64,000 bases of DNA from Hylemonella gracilis. Its GTDB lineage: Bacteria; Pseudomonadota; Gammaproteobacteria; Burkholderiales; Burkholderiaceae_C. Location of the stretch: positions 3,249,501 to 3,313,500 of the forward strand of contig NZ_CP031395.1 of the NCBI RefSeq assembly GCF_004328645.1, read 5' to 3'. This document shows positions 46,391 through 55,367 of this stretch, piece by piece; position 1 is the first letter of the stretch, and every line of letters begins with the position of its first letter. The position numbers and the translations under genes are program-made. The notes under the pieces are model-generated. The model was not told where the DNA came from and searched no databases. It was given only the letters and a program-made list of their open reading frames with translations.

Positions 46391-46488
46391 GATGGCCTAT
46401 TTCGCCATTTTTGCGAATGAGAATCTATTTCAATCGCCTTGACAGCTTCAACGGGTCGCCCCATCAAGGCAAACCGCCCCGGCAATGT

Positions 46489-47313
46489 TCAGAATGCCGG
46501 GCTCGTGAACACCGCCGGATCGATCCGGGCAGCGGAACGAAAAGCCGGGCGAGCAAACAAATACCCCTGCATCAGGCAGATGCCGACATCGCTCAGGAAA
46601 TCGCGTTCAGCCGGAGTTTCGATGCCCTCGGCGATGAGTTGGATGCCCATGTCCTCGCACAAGGCCACCATGCTGCGCACGATGGCCTGACGTGGCCGGT
46701 CAAGGTGGACGCCCCGAATCAGGTCCATGTCCAGCTTGATCAGGTCGGGCTGGAAGTCAGACAGCAGCTTGAGCCCCGCGTAGCCGGCGCCGAAATCGTC
46801 GATGGCCGTCTTGAAGCCGCAGCGCTTGTACTCCCGCAGGATGTCGGCGAACCAGGGTCCGTCCTCGACGCGCTCGCCTTCGGTCACCTCGAAAATGATG
46901 CGCTCCACCGGGAATCCGTGCACCCGCGCGGCTTCCAGCGTGGTGCGGATGCACAGCTCGGGCTTGTAGATGGCATTGGGCAGGAAATTGACCGAGATGG
47001 ATTCGGCAATGTCCAGCTCGCTCGCCGCCTTGATCGCCTTGACCCGGCAAGCCTGGTCAAAGCGGTAACGGTTGTGCTCGTTGACCTGGGCCAGCACGCT
47101 GGCCGCGCCCTCGCCCGCCGGCCCCCGCACCAGCGCCTCGTGCGCGAAAACAGTCCGGGCTCGAACGTCCACGATGGGCTGAAAGGCGTATTCGAACTGG
47201 AAGCCCACCCGCTCCGCCCGGCCACAGTCATCGCAGTCGCGCGCGCTGCCGGTCAGGGGTACAAAATCAATCGGAAAAGTCGGATTGAAACCGTGGCTGG
47301 AATCCTTGCGCAT
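46489..47313 (-). CDS. EAL-domain c-di-GMP phosphodiesterase
   Basis: 274 residues from ATG 47313; the very long minus frame beyond it is antisense to the next gene. A short N-terminus with CDDCG precedes a stand-alone EAL domain: AHEALVRGP, VNFLPN, FEVTEGERVED, AIDDFGAGYAG, KLDMDLIRG, AEGIETPAE. The catalytic acidic residues appear present, so it should hydrolyse c-di-GMP. No membrane helix. It lies upstream of the fds operon on the same strand and diverges from the GGDEF-EAL gene. Confidence 0.88.
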   Translation of the reverse strand: MRKDSSHGFNPTFPIDFVPLTGSARDCDDCGRAERVGFQFEYAFQPIVDVRARTVFAHEALVRGPAGEGAASVLAQVNEHNRYRFDQACRVKAIKAASELDIAESISVNFLPNAIYKPELCIRTTLEAARVHGFPVERIIFEVTEGERVEDGPWFADILREYKRCGFKTAIDDFGAGYAGLKLLSDFQPDLIKLDMDLIRGVHLDRPRQAIVRSMVALCEDMGIQLIAEGIETPAERDFLSDVGICLMQGYLFARPAFRSAARIDPAVFTSPAF

Positions 47314-47490
47314 GCGGTCATTGTGACAGTAGCCGGCCGGGCAAATACCCGACTGGGCGCCTACAGCACAAGCACGACGGACTGTCGATGTTCGTATACC
47401 CTTAGGGGCTGCGTGGCGCAACTCCTGATCAATGTCAAGCACGGCTCGGCGGCGACGTGCTATAAAAAACCAACGCCAGTGCATAAACCC

Positions 47491-49809
47491 ATGTCCAGAT
47501 TCGGTCCTCCGACCCTGCGCGAACTGCGAGCCGACATCGCCGCCATGTACGACGGCGACGGGCCCGAAGCCGCGCGTTTGCGCGGCGCGCACCTGAGTTC
47601 GGTGATCCGACTGACACCACCGCTGATGTTCGCCAACTTCGGCAGTGGCGCTCTGGCGGTGTGGTCGTTCGCACCGGATATCCCCCTCGGCCTCTGGATC
47701 TGGATGGCCGCGCTGTGCACGGTCTGCGGCTTGGCCATGCTCAACTGGGTGCGACGGCGGGGGCGGCAGGTGCTCACGGCCTCCCCACGCAGCGTGCGAC
47801 GCGCCACCCTGCATGCCCTGTTGCTGGCCAGTGCCTGGGGCACGCTGCCACTGCTGTGGTTCGGAGGTTCGACCATCGACCAGCAGTTGCCCCTGGTCGC
47901 CCTGATCAGCGGCATGCTGGGTGCCGGCAGCTTCGTGCTCAGCCCCCTCCCCTACGCCAGCCTGGCCTGGGCGGCGGCCATTTCTCTGGGGTCCATCGGG
48001 GCGCTGATCAACGCCGACAGCGCGTCCGCCGCCAAAGTGGGCCTGCTGGTGAGCCTGTACGCGCCCATCGTCGTGATTGGCTCGCTGGTGAGCTGGTACA
48101 AGTCCACCGCGCTGCTGCGCGCGCAGGCGCAATCGGCACGGCAGGAACAGATGCTGTCTGTGCTCCTGCAGGACTTCGAGCAGAACGCGGGTGACGCCCT
48201 TTGGGAGACCGATCCGGCCGGACGATTGCGGCATGCCTCGAAACGCCTGCGCGAACTGCTGGGTCTGCCCATCAAGGCACGGGAACCCGATGCGCTGCTG
48301 GAACTGCTGTCGCAACGCTGCCGCACCTGCGCCGACGCGCTCGGCCGCCAGTTGGCGTCCGGTCAGCCCTTCCGCGACCTGCGCCTGTCCATCCAGGATG
48401 AACGTGGCACGGTGCACCTGCTGATGAACGGCAAGCCGCTGTCGGACGAGAACGGCAACTTCCTGGGCTGGCGGGGCGTGGTCAGCGACGTGAGCGAGAA
48501 AGTGCTGCACGAGGAAACGCTGCGGCGGCTGGCGCACACGGACTCGCTGACCGGTCTGGCCAACCGCTTCCTGCTGCGCGACAGGCTGAACCGGCTCATC
48601 GTGCAAAAACACCCCCTGGCCTTGCTCGCCATCGATCTGGATCGCTTCAAGACGGTGAACGACAACCACGGCCACAGTGCGGGCGACGCTGTGCTGCAGG
48701 CGGTCTCCGAGCGCCTGCGCGCGCGCTTGCCCGCGGACGCGCTGCTGGCGCGTCTGGGTGGTGACGAATTCGCGGTCGTGCTCTCGACCCCGGCCGACAT
48801 GGCGATGGTGGAGGTTCTGGCCCAGCGCGTGGTGGACAGCTTGAGCGAACCGATGGAGATCGGCTCGCGCATCCTGCGCGTTGGCGCCAGCGTGGGCCTG
48901 ACCACGCGCCACAACGAACCCGTGTCGCTGGACGGTCTGCTGGTGCAGGCCGACATGGCCATGTACGCGGCCAAGGACGCGGGCCGCGGACGCTGGGCGC
49001 GCTACACGCCCTTGCTGGGTGAGCACAGCCGACGGCAACTGGCGATCGAGCAGGGACTGCGCACCGCGTTGGAGCGGGGTGAATTGGTGCTGCACTGGCA
49101 GGCCAAGCTGGATCTCGCCTCCTCCCACATCACCGGCGCGGAAGCGCTGATGCGCTGGACCCATCCCACCCTCGGCCCCATCGGGCCCTTTGAATTCATC
49201 GCCGTGGCGGAACAGTGCGGCCTGATCGACGCCATGGGCCAGTGGGCGCTGCGCGAAGCCTGCCGCGCGGGCACCCAGGAACTGGCCGGACTGACCGTGG
49301 CAGTCAATGTGTCGCCCGCCCAATTGCAGAGTGGTCATTTTCTGAACCAGCTGCGCGACGCACTGAACACCTCGGGCATGGACCCGGGTCGGCTGGAACT
49401 GGAGATCACCGAATCCGTCTTCATGGAAGACGCCGAACAGGCCCTGCGCCTGCTGCGCGACATCCGCCAAACCGGCGTGCGCCTGGCGCTGGACGACTTC
49501 GGCACCGGCTACTCTTCCCTTTCTTATCTGCGCAGCTTCCCGTTCGACACCCTCAAGATCGATCGCTCCTTCGTGACGGAGCTGCTGTCCAGGGAGCAAT
49601 CCCGTGCCATCGTGCGCATGATCGCCGAGCTGGCCGCCACGCTGGGCATGCGCACGGTGGCCGAGGGCGTGGAAACGGCGGAACAGATGCAGGCCGTGCG
49701 CGCGGCGGGCTGCGACGAGGTTCAGGGTTATCTGGTGTCACGCCCCAAGCCACTGGCGGAATTCCGACGCAGCTTCGAAATGGCCGCGATCGCGCGGACA
49801 CCGGGCTGA
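47491..49809 (+). CDS. Membrane GGDEF-EAL protein (c-di-GMP metabolism)
   Basis: 772 residues from ATG 47491; the open frame runs back to 46384 but overlaps the divergent gene. About six N-terminal membrane helices (45-205), a PAS-like region (about 230-345), GGDEF (about 355-510, RLGGDEF intact) and EAL (about 530-765, GAEALMRW, DDFGTGYSS, AEGVET). Likely a bifunctional, membrane-linked cyclase/phosphodiesterase. The MarR gene follows 97 bases later. Confidence 0.92.
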   Translation: MSRFGPPTLRELRADIAAMYDGDGPEAARLRGAHLSSVIRLTPPLMFANFGSGALAVWSFAPDIPLGLWIWMAALCTVCGLAMLNWVRRRGRQVLTASPRSVRRATLHALLLASAWGTLPLLWFGGSTIDQQLPLVALISGMLGAGSFVLSPLPYASLAWAAAISLGSIGALINADSASAAKVGLLVSLYAPIVVIGSLVSWYKSTALLRAQAQSARQEQMLSVLLQDFEQNAGDALWETDPAGRLRHASKRLRELLGLPIKAREPDALLELLSQRCRTCADALGRQLASGQPFRDLRLSIQDERGTVHLLMNGKPLSDENGNFLGWRGVVSDVSEKVLHEETLRRLAHTDSLTGLANRFLLRDRLNRLIVQKHPLALLAIDLDRFKTVNDNHGHSAGDAVLQAVSERLRARLPADALLARLGGDEFAVVLSTPADMAMVEVLAQRVVDSLSEPMEIGSRILRVGASVGLTTRHNEPVSLDGLLVQADMAMYAAKDAGRGRWARYTPLLGEHSRRQLAIEQGLRTALERGELVLHWQAKLDLASSHITGAEALMRWTHPTLGPIGPFEFIAVAEQCGLIDAMGQWALREACRAGTQELAGLTVAVNVSPAQLQSGHFLNQLRDALNTSGMDPGRLELEITESVFMEDAEQALRLLRDIRQTGVRLALDDFGTGYSSLSYLRSFPFDTLKIDRSFVTELLSREQSRAIVRMIAELAATLGMRTVAEGVETAEQMQAVRAAGCDEVQGYLVSRPKPLAEFRRSFEMAAIARTPG

Positions 49810-49877
49810 GCGGCCCCAGCCCGATGCGTTGACCCGACGGCCAGGTCGGCACCGTAGCCGGGCCCGGGCCTTGCCTC

Positions 49878-49904
49878 TATACTGACAAGGTTTCCAGGGA
49901 AACC
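49878..49904 (+). promoter_or_regulatory. marR promoter -10 and palindromic operator
   Basis: A -10 box TATACT (49878-49883) is followed by GGTTTCC-AG-GGAAACC (49889-49904), a perfect 7-2-7 palindrome ending two bases before the marR start codon. The same motif occurs twice before the DUF1398 gene. The position predicts autorepression by the MarR protein. Confidence 0.75.
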
Positions 49905-49906
49905 CG

Positions 49907-50389
49907 ATGGCCAGAGCAGCAACAAAACCCACGCGCACCGAAACCGTCAGCCCGCTCGAAGCCCACCTTGGCTTCTGGTTGCGCTTCGTCTCCAACCACG
50001 TGTCCGCGCGCTTTGCCGAACTGCTCGCAGCACACGGCATATCGGTCAGTGAGTGGACCGCCCTGCGCACCCTGCACGACCGCACGGAGACCCGCCATGC
50101 CGCGCTGATCGAGGCCCTGGGCATGACCAAGGGCGCCGCCTCCAAGATCGTGACCCGGCTGGAGGCCAAGGGCCTGGCCGAACGCCGTCTGGCCGAGGAC
50201 AGCGCGCGCGATCAGGTGTTAACCCTGACGTCGCAGGGCCGGCGCCTGGTCCCGCTGCTGGCCGCCCTGGCCGACGCCAACGAGGCGCATTTCTTCGGCC
50301 ACCTCAAGGCAGCGGAACGCCAGGCCCTGGTGGACAGCATGCGCGCCCTGGTCGCTCACCACGGGCTCGAGTCCGTTCCGGTGGACTGA
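49907..50389 (+). CDS. MarR-family transcriptional regulator
   Basis: 160 residues. Winged-helix core ISVSEWTALRTLHDRTETRHAALIEALGMTKGAASKIVTRLEAKGLAERRLAEDSARDQVLTLTSQG (key recognition helix TKGAASKIVTRLEAKG, wing RDQVLTLT). It should act as a dimer on a palindrome such as the GTTTCC-N2-GGAAAC motif found before this gene and before the next operon. Ligand unknown. Confidence 0.9.
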   Translation: MARAATKPTRTETVSPLEAHLGFWLRFVSNHVSARFAELLAAHGISVSEWTALRTLHDRTETRHAALIEALGMTKGAASKIVTRLEAKGLAERRLAEDSARDQVLTLTSQGRRLVPLLAALADANEAHFFGHLKAAERQALVDSMRALVAHHGLESVPVD

Positions 50390-50443
50390 GACCCGGGCCA
50401 CACGCCCCGCCTTCCCCCTTTCTTCGCCCTCCAGGTCCTGCAC

Positions 50444-50495
50444 TTGCAAAAGTTTCCAAGGAAACTACAATTGATAATTGGTATCCACGGAAACC
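50444..50495 (+). promoter_or_regulatory. Promoter of the DUF1398 operon with two MarR-type operators
   Basis: A -35 TTGCAA (50444-50449) and a -10 TACAAT (50466-50471) are spaced by 16 bases. The palindrome AGTTTCC-AA-GGAAACT (50451-50466) fills the spacer. A second copy, GGTATCC-AC-GGAAACC (50480-50495, one mismatch), lies over the expected transcription start. The layout is that of a repressed promoter; the adjacent MarR is the likely repressor. Confidence 0.72.
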
Positions 50496-50525
50496 AACTC
50501 ACGCACAGCAAACCCGGAGCCTCTC

Positions 50526-50921
50526 ATGAACCCCACCACCCTCTCCGCCATCGAATCCACCTTCGCCGCGTCCAAGGCCGGCAGCATCCACTTCGGCCAG
50601 GTCGTCGACCGCTTGATGGCTGCCGGGGTGGAGGCCTACCACGTGGATTACCGCGCCGCCCGCGTCACCTATTACCTGCCCGACGATGAAACGCACACAC
50701 TCGGTTTCGAACCGCCCGCCGTGCCCGTGGCCCCTGCTTTCAACGCCGAGGGCATGGTGGCCGCCATCCGCGGCGCGCAAGCCGGCACCGTGAAGTACCC
50801 GGAATTCAAGCGTCTTTCGCAAGCCGCGGGCTGCGCGAGCTACACGGTCTGGATCGCGGGCCGTCACGTCACCTACTACGGCCGCAAGGGCGAGATGCAC
50901 GTGGAGCGGTTTCCAGACTGA
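50526..50921 (+). CDS. DUF1398 family protein
   Basis: 131 residues from ATG 50526; the upstream ATG 50478 overlaps the operator. DUF1398 features: AGSIHFGQVVDRLMAAGVEAYHVDYRAARVTYY (key HVDYRAARVTYY) and the repeat-like C-terminal half YPEFKRLSQAAGCASYTVWIAGRHVTYYGRKGE. The two halves look related (both end in VTYY). Function unknown. First gene of a MarR-controlled operon. Confidence 0.8.
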   Translation: MNPTTLSAIESTFAASKAGSIHFGQVVDRLMAAGVEAYHVDYRAARVTYYLPDDETHTLGFEPPAVPVAPAFNAEGMVAAIRGAQAGTVKYPEFKRLSQAAGCASYTVWIAGRHVTYYGRKGEMHVERFPD

Positions 50922-50961
50922 ACCCCAGCGCCCTCCCACCTCACACGCACCAGGAAACATC

Positions 50962-51324
50962 ATGATCGACCACATCGGCTTGCGCACGGCCCAGTTCGAA
51001 CGCAGCAAAACCTTCTATACCCATGCGCTGGCCCCACTGGGCATCACTCCCCAGGTGGAGTACCCCGGCGGCGTGGGCTACGGCCGCGCGGGTGTGCCCA
51101 TGTTCTGGATCGGCCAGTCGGAACAGGCACCGTCCAGCATGCACTTGGCCCTCACCGCCCCCGACCCGGCCGCCGTGAGAGCGTTCTACCAGGCGGCCCT
51201 GGCTGCAGGCGCGAGTGACAATGGCGCCCCGGGCCTGCGGCCCGACTACCACGCGCGCTACTACGCAGCTTTTGTGATCGACCCGGACGGCAACAATATC
51301 GAAGCCGTCTGCCACGCAGCCTGA
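50962..51324 (+). CDS. VOC (glyoxalase/bleomycin resistance) family protein
   Basis: 120 residues, one VOC module. MIDHIGLRTAQFERSKTFY gives the first metal His; the HLALTAPDPAAVRAFYQAAL segment and the end DPDGNNIEAVCH give the His/Glu positions. Such proteins bind a divalent metal and act on small electrophiles or bind drugs. Second gene of the MarR-controlled operon, 40 bases after DUF1398. Confidence 0.88.
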   Translation: MIDHIGLRTAQFERSKTFYTHALAPLGITPQVEYPGGVGYGRAGVPMFWIGQSEQAPSSMHLALTAPDPAAVRAFYQAALAAGASDNGAPGLRPDYHARYYAAFVIDPDGNNIEAVCHAA

Positions 51325-51331
51325 GGTCCAC

Positions 51332-51772
51332 ATGCAGACCCGTGCATTCTTGCTAGGTGGTGTGTTGCCCACCGTCTTGCTGGGCCTGGGCACAGTCCTG
51401 ATGAAACTCAGCATGCGCGAAGGTACCAGCGTGGCCAACTTCCTGCTCCACGTCGGCTTGGCCGTCCTCACCGTGGGCTTGGCGGGAAGTTGGCTGGGCG
51501 GCGGGTGGAAGATCACGCCGCGCGGCCTGCTTTACGCCACGGCCATGGGACTGTGCTGGTCCGTCGCCATCGGCGCCATGGCCTACGGCGTCTCCACGCT
51601 GCGGATTCCGCTCGCGGTGCTGGCGCCACTGACCAACGCCAATGCGCTGGTCGCGCTGACGCTGTCGCTGCTGATCTTCAGGGAATGGGAGGATCTGAAG
51701 CTGGCCCAGGCGCTGACGGGCACGGTGCTGATCATCGCGGGCGCGGCAGTGGTCTCAACCGCCAAGAGCTGA
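51332..51772 (+). CDS. EamA/SMR-like small transporter
   Basis: 146 residues with about four to five membrane helices, a half-size EamA-type protein. LAPLTNANALVALTLSLLIFREWEDLKLAQALTGTVLIIAGAA is the typical C-terminal helix pair (key FREWEDLKLAQALTG). It could act as a dimeric exporter. It begins 7 bases after the VOC gene. Confidence 0.75.
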   Translation: MQTRAFLLGGVLPTVLLGLGTVLMKLSMREGTSVANFLLHVGLAVLTVGLAGSWLGGGWKITPRGLLYATAMGLCWSVAIGAMAYGVSTLRIPLAVLAPLTNANALVALTLSLLIFREWEDLKLAQALTGTVLIIAGAAVVSTAKS

Positions 51773-51788
51773 ACATCAGCCCGGCACA

Positions 51789-52922
51789 ATGCGCGCCATG
51801 CCCCGCCCCACCGCTCCCCCCGAAGCGCAGGAATCCGCCCCCCTGCTCAAGAACCTGCTCGACGCCCAGGTGCTGGCGCAGATCGCCGACGCCGCCGTGC
51901 AGGTGCACCCGGCTTTCGACCGCAAGGCCTTCCTGGCCCGCACACGGCGCGGCCTGGACGGCCTGTCCATCATGGCGCGCATCGCCCACGCGGCCGACGG
52001 CCTGCGCGCGCACCTGCCCGAGGACGTCCCGCGCGCCCTGGCCCTGCTGCGCCGCATGGCGCCGCACGCACCGCGCGGCCTGCCTGGCCTGGTGCTGCCC
52101 GAGTTCGTGGGTCGGCACGGCCTGGACCACTTCGATCTGTCGCTGGACGCGCTGCGCGAACTCACGCCCTACAGCAGCGCGGAATTCGCCGTTCGCCCCT
52201 TCCTCGCGCAAGACCCGGCCACCGCCCTGGCCCATGCCCTGCGTTGGGCCGAGGACGACAACGACCATGTGCGCCGCCTCGCCAGCGAAGGCACGCGCCC
52301 GCGCCTGCCCTGGGCGCGGCGCCTGCCGCTCTTCATCGCCGAACCCCGGCACGCCCTGCCCATCCTGGAACGGCTGCGCGCCGACCCCAGCGACTACGTG
52401 CGCCGCTCGGTGGCCAACCACCTCAACGACATCGCCAAGGATCATCCCGAGTGGATGCTGGACTTGCTGGCAAGCTGGCCCACGGACCAGCCCGAGACAG
52501 GCTGGATCGCCAAGCACGCGCTGCGCAACCTGATCAAGGCCGGCCACCCCCGCGCGCTCGGCCTCATCGGCGCGAGCGCCGACGCGCAAGTGGCGCTGGA
52601 CCACTTCAAGGTGAAACCCGCCACGCTGCAACTGGGCGAACGCCTGCACCTGAGCCTGGCCCTGCGCTCCACCGCGCGCGAAACGCAAAACCTCGTGGTG
52701 GACTACGCCATCCACTACGTCAAGAAAAACGGCGAGACCAGCCGCAAGGTCTTCAAGTGGCGCACGCTGCCGCTGGACGCTGGCGCCACACTCACGCTGG
52801 ACAAGCAACAGACCGTGCAGGACTACACCACGCGCAAGCACTACCCGGGCGTGCACACGGTGGAGGTGCTGGTGAATGGGGTGACTGTGGGAACGGAGCG
52901 GTTTCGTCTGGTGACGGACTGA
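51789..52922 (+). CDS. DNA alkylation repair protein, AlkC-like HEAT-repeat family
   Basis: 377 residues. HEAT-like repeats contain HVRRLASEGTRPRLPW and YVRRSVANHLNDIAKDHP, typical of AlkC-type alkylpurine glycosylases, and the last 100 residues form an Ig-like beta domain as in AlkC proteins. It should excise alkylated bases. Start at 51789 or 51798. It follows the EamA-like gene by 16 bases, so it may be in the same MarR-controlled operon. Confidence 0.8.
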   Translation: MRAMPRPTAPPEAQESAPLLKNLLDAQVLAQIADAAVQVHPAFDRKAFLARTRRGLDGLSIMARIAHAADGLRAHLPEDVPRALALLRRMAPHAPRGLPGLVLPEFVGRHGLDHFDLSLDALRELTPYSSAEFAVRPFLAQDPATALAHALRWAEDDNDHVRRLASEGTRPRLPWARRLPLFIAEPRHALPILERLRADPSDYVRRSVANHLNDIAKDHPEWMLDLLASWPTDQPETGWIAKHALRNLIKAGHPRALGLIGASADAQVALDHFKVKPATLQLGERLHLSLALRSTARETQNLVVDYAIHYVKKNGETSRKVFKWRTLPLDAGATLTLDKQQTVQDYTTRKHYPGVHTVEVLVNGVTVGTERFRLVTD

Positions 52923-53166
52923 AGCGAGGTCTGAGGGAGGTTGATCGCTTCAGGCAGATATCAGAGGGATGGTTTCGCTGCACGAGCGACCACAGTCGTT
53001 GAAACCAATCATTCACCGGACACAGGCTCATATGGCCGTTCGGCGACCAAGAACAGTTTTTCGATCAAGATCGGTTAGACGCTGTCGCAAAACCTACTTG
53101 CGTTGGGTATGAGCTGGTACGGTCAATCCACGTATGGCACGGAATACTTTACGGAATCTGGTGCGT

Positions 53167-53457
53167 TCATTCTGAAAAAAACAGCACCCCTAAAAGGCTT
53201 AGATAGATGGCAGACGTCAGCCATAGCATCACCTCTCTGGCTATGCGATTGCCTTTGCCATTCCCGTCAAGCTCAATGAAAGTCACTGGCCACATTCCTT
53301 TATCTATGCCATAGGCCAAAAAATTCCACGAAAAAAATACCCAAATCAGTGGAAGAGCCCTACTTGGATAGACGGCCAAGTCTTTGACGCAATACAGCAG
53401 CAGCGTAAGGATCGTAAGAGTCAGCCAGAGGCAAAGCGATTTTTTTGTCTTGCTCAC
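53167..53457 (-). CDS. Small membrane protein (96 aa), unknown
   Basis: Starts with GTG at 53457. Three hydrophobic stretches (about 8-24, 34-50 and 75-93) separated by a short polar part ELDGNGKGNRIARE. AT-rich codon use unlike the neighbouring core genes. No family recognised. It lies downstream of the GmrSD-like gene on the same strand with a 224-base gap, so it may be a separate unit. Confidence 0.5.
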   Translation of the reverse strand: MSKTKKSLCLWLTLTILTLLLYCVKDLAVYPSRALPLIWVFFSWNFLAYGIDKGMWPVTFIELDGNGKGNRIAREVMLWLTSAIYLSLLGVLFFSE

Positions 53458-53681
53458 TTTTCTTCATCTCAAGAGAATCCGACTCGACACGTTCGACAAA
53501 TGCGACCACCCCCGAATCGACATGCAGTGGCCAGACACTTTCGACCCATAGCCGACGGACAACAAAAGTATTCGAGCGTTAGCTTTGCTACCTCAGAGGT
53601 CAAGCAATTCAACGTCCCAGCCACGCCGGTCGCAAATCCACGTGCAGTTTTGAAACAAACGAAATGTGTACATCCGCACGA

Positions 53682-55367
53682 TTACTTGATTGCCCAGACC
53701 GTGTCATATGCGTACTCGGCAAGTCTGGTGGTACGCTGCTCGATTTCCGCGTTCGTCCAGGCCATGGCCGTCGCAATTTCTGGCTCTAAGGCATAGCCAT
53801 GCTTGATAAGCAAGGCCTTCTTCTGGACAAATGGTTTGTCCCCCAAGACCTCGCCGTTGAACTTCACTGGCACAACTAACAGATTGCCAATGTTGTGCAC
53901 ATTGCCCGACCCGCCAGACAGCGGCATTAGGTGTTCAATAGACGTTGAGGAGCGATCTATGTCCACCGCAGAATTTCTCTTCTGATCGAGTCTCCACAGG
54001 GTGTAGCGAATTACCTCGCGTTGGCGCTGGTTCTGATACGAGAGTTGCTTGAACTTCGAAATAAAGACCTCTCTAGAAGGTACCTTGCTTACTATCTTCC
54101 TCTTGAAGTCCATTATGCAAATTCCCCTGCTATTGGCATCTGACGCATTGGCTATATCACGCGCGTGTGCCGCGTACATCTTGCTAACGCCGCCAGATGA
54201 AGGCTGCGCACTGATAGTCGTGAAAATGAAGTGGTAGCGCTCCACCAACGAGAATAGCTCACGCACCTGACCATCCTTCAAGAGCTTTGCTTTGTAGAGG
54301 CGAAGCACCGTCAGCAGTAGAGGGTTGGCGATCTGGATATTCAAAATGCCCGAGATACATAGCAAGGAGTCTTCTATGTCTCGCGTGGCCTTATTCCAGA
54401 GCGCCAAGTTGCCTGGCTCTGTTATGCCTCGGTACAAGACTGCGTCCGATCGCAACTCGTCGAGAAGATCTTTGACATTCAAGGCAGTGACTTCATCCTT
54501 GATCGCTTTGAAAAGCCGCTTCTCCGTAGTGAAGGGATACTTCGAGAGCCAGTAGTGATGCAGGAATGTCTTGATCTCGATGGGGCGTTCTGCCGCGTCA
54601 AGCGTAGACTGAATTTCGTTCCAATGATCCTTCGGCCTGTCCAGTGCTTTGCCCTTGTCGGGCAGCAGTCGTAAGAAATGATTCTTCGCTAGGTCTGCGG
54701 CCGTCAGGTCTTTGCCACGGGTATTCAGCGTCTCGAAGATCAAGTACGCGTCATCTTGGTTGTCCAGCGTGATCGAAATAACTTTGAGCGCTAGGAGCTT
54801 GTTACGAGCCTGCTCCAACCACTTCTTGCCAGCGTCCTTGGCTTTGGATGGATGCACATTTTCAATCGCTTTATCGACCCCCTCCTTGATGTAGCCGGCG
54901 ATAGTCTGATAAGCCACACTAAGTGCCTTCTCTTCCTGGCCTGCTTCGATGTATGAGCTCTCCTTGTCCAAGCTCTGAATCTTGGCCTGCAGGAATGGGT
55001 ACGAAGTTTCTGTCTTGAGGACGAACTGGGTCTGGTCGTTAAGATCACGAGTTTCAATAAGGCGATGCACTCCCTTACCAAGGGCATCGTGGCCGAGTTC
55101 TATGAACTTATCCCGAATAGCGCACAAGGCAATGGTGATAGTAGTTAGGCGCTGCTGGCCATCCACCAGGCCATAGGAAGAACTGGAAAGGTTGTATGAG
55201 ACGAAGGCCCCGATAAAGTAGTCCTTCTTGACCTCGGCTGTGCTATCAATCCAGAACTCCTCGACGTGCTCTTTCTCCCAAGAGAATGGCCGCTGGAAAC
55301 GCGGAATCAGGTATGTTCCCGATTCCAGTACCTGACGGATGTCGCGTTCTATGCATTGAATCTTCAT
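53682..55367 (-). CDS. DUF262/DUF1524 protein, GmrSD-like restriction/defence protein
   Basis: 561 residues from ATG 55367, preceded by AAGGGG; GTG 55373 is an alternative. N-terminal DUF262 domain: LIPRFQRPFSWEKEHVEEFW, FIGAFVSY, DGQQRLTT (NTP-binding) and IFETLNTRGKDLTAADLAKNHFLR. C-terminal DUF1524/HNH-like part: SIEHLMPLSGG...HNIGNLLVVPVKFN, with the His and Asn residues of the nuclease. GmrSD and SspE-type proteins use this pair to cleave modified phage DNA. It is solitary and AT-rich, so a phage-defence role is likely but not shown. Confidence 0.8.
   Translation of the reverse strand: MKIQCIERDIRQVLESGTYLIPRFQRPFSWEKEHVEEFWIDSTAEVKKDYFIGAFVSYNLSSSSYGLVDGQQRLTTITIALCAIRDKFIELGHDALGKGVHRLIETRDLNDQTQFVLKTETSYPFLQAKIQSLDKESSYIEAGQEEKALSVAYQTIAGYIKEGVDKAIENVHPSKAKDAGKKWLEQARNKLLALKVISITLDNQDDAYLIFETLNTRGKDLTAADLAKNHFLRLLPDKGKALDRPKDHWNEIQSTLDAAERPIEIKTFLHHYWLSKYPFTTEKRLFKAIKDEVTALNVKDLLDELRSDAVLYRGITEPGNLALWNKATRDIEDSLLCISGILNIQIANPLLLTVLRLYKAKLLKDGQVRELFSLVERYHFIFTTISAQPSSGGVSKMYAAHARDIANASDANSRGICIMDFKRKIVSKVPSREVFISKFKQLSYQNQRQREVIRYTLWRLDQKRNSAVDIDRSSTSIEHLMPLSGGSGNVHNIGNLLVVPVKFNGEVLGDKPFVQKKALLIKHGYALEPEIATAMAWTNAEIEQRTTRLAEYAYDTVWAIK

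Noticed and set aside
46489..46501. Terminator after the EAL gene (CCCGGCA...TGCCGGG, 46478-46501)
   Set aside because: The hairpin overlaps the stop codon and has no T-tract, so termination cannot be supported.
46384..47490. N-terminal extension of the GGDEF-EAL protein
   Set aside because: Covers the divergent EAL gene and intergenic DNA; no homology to a domain, and ATG 47491 fits the membrane-helix start.
47314..49599. Minus-strand extension of the EAL gene to 1036 codons
   Set aside because: The extension is antisense to the GGDEF-EAL gene; the EAL domain is complete from ATG 47313.
52923..53166. Possible tRNA or attachment site at the island edge
   Set aside because: No cloverleaf or flanking direct repeat could be made out by eye.
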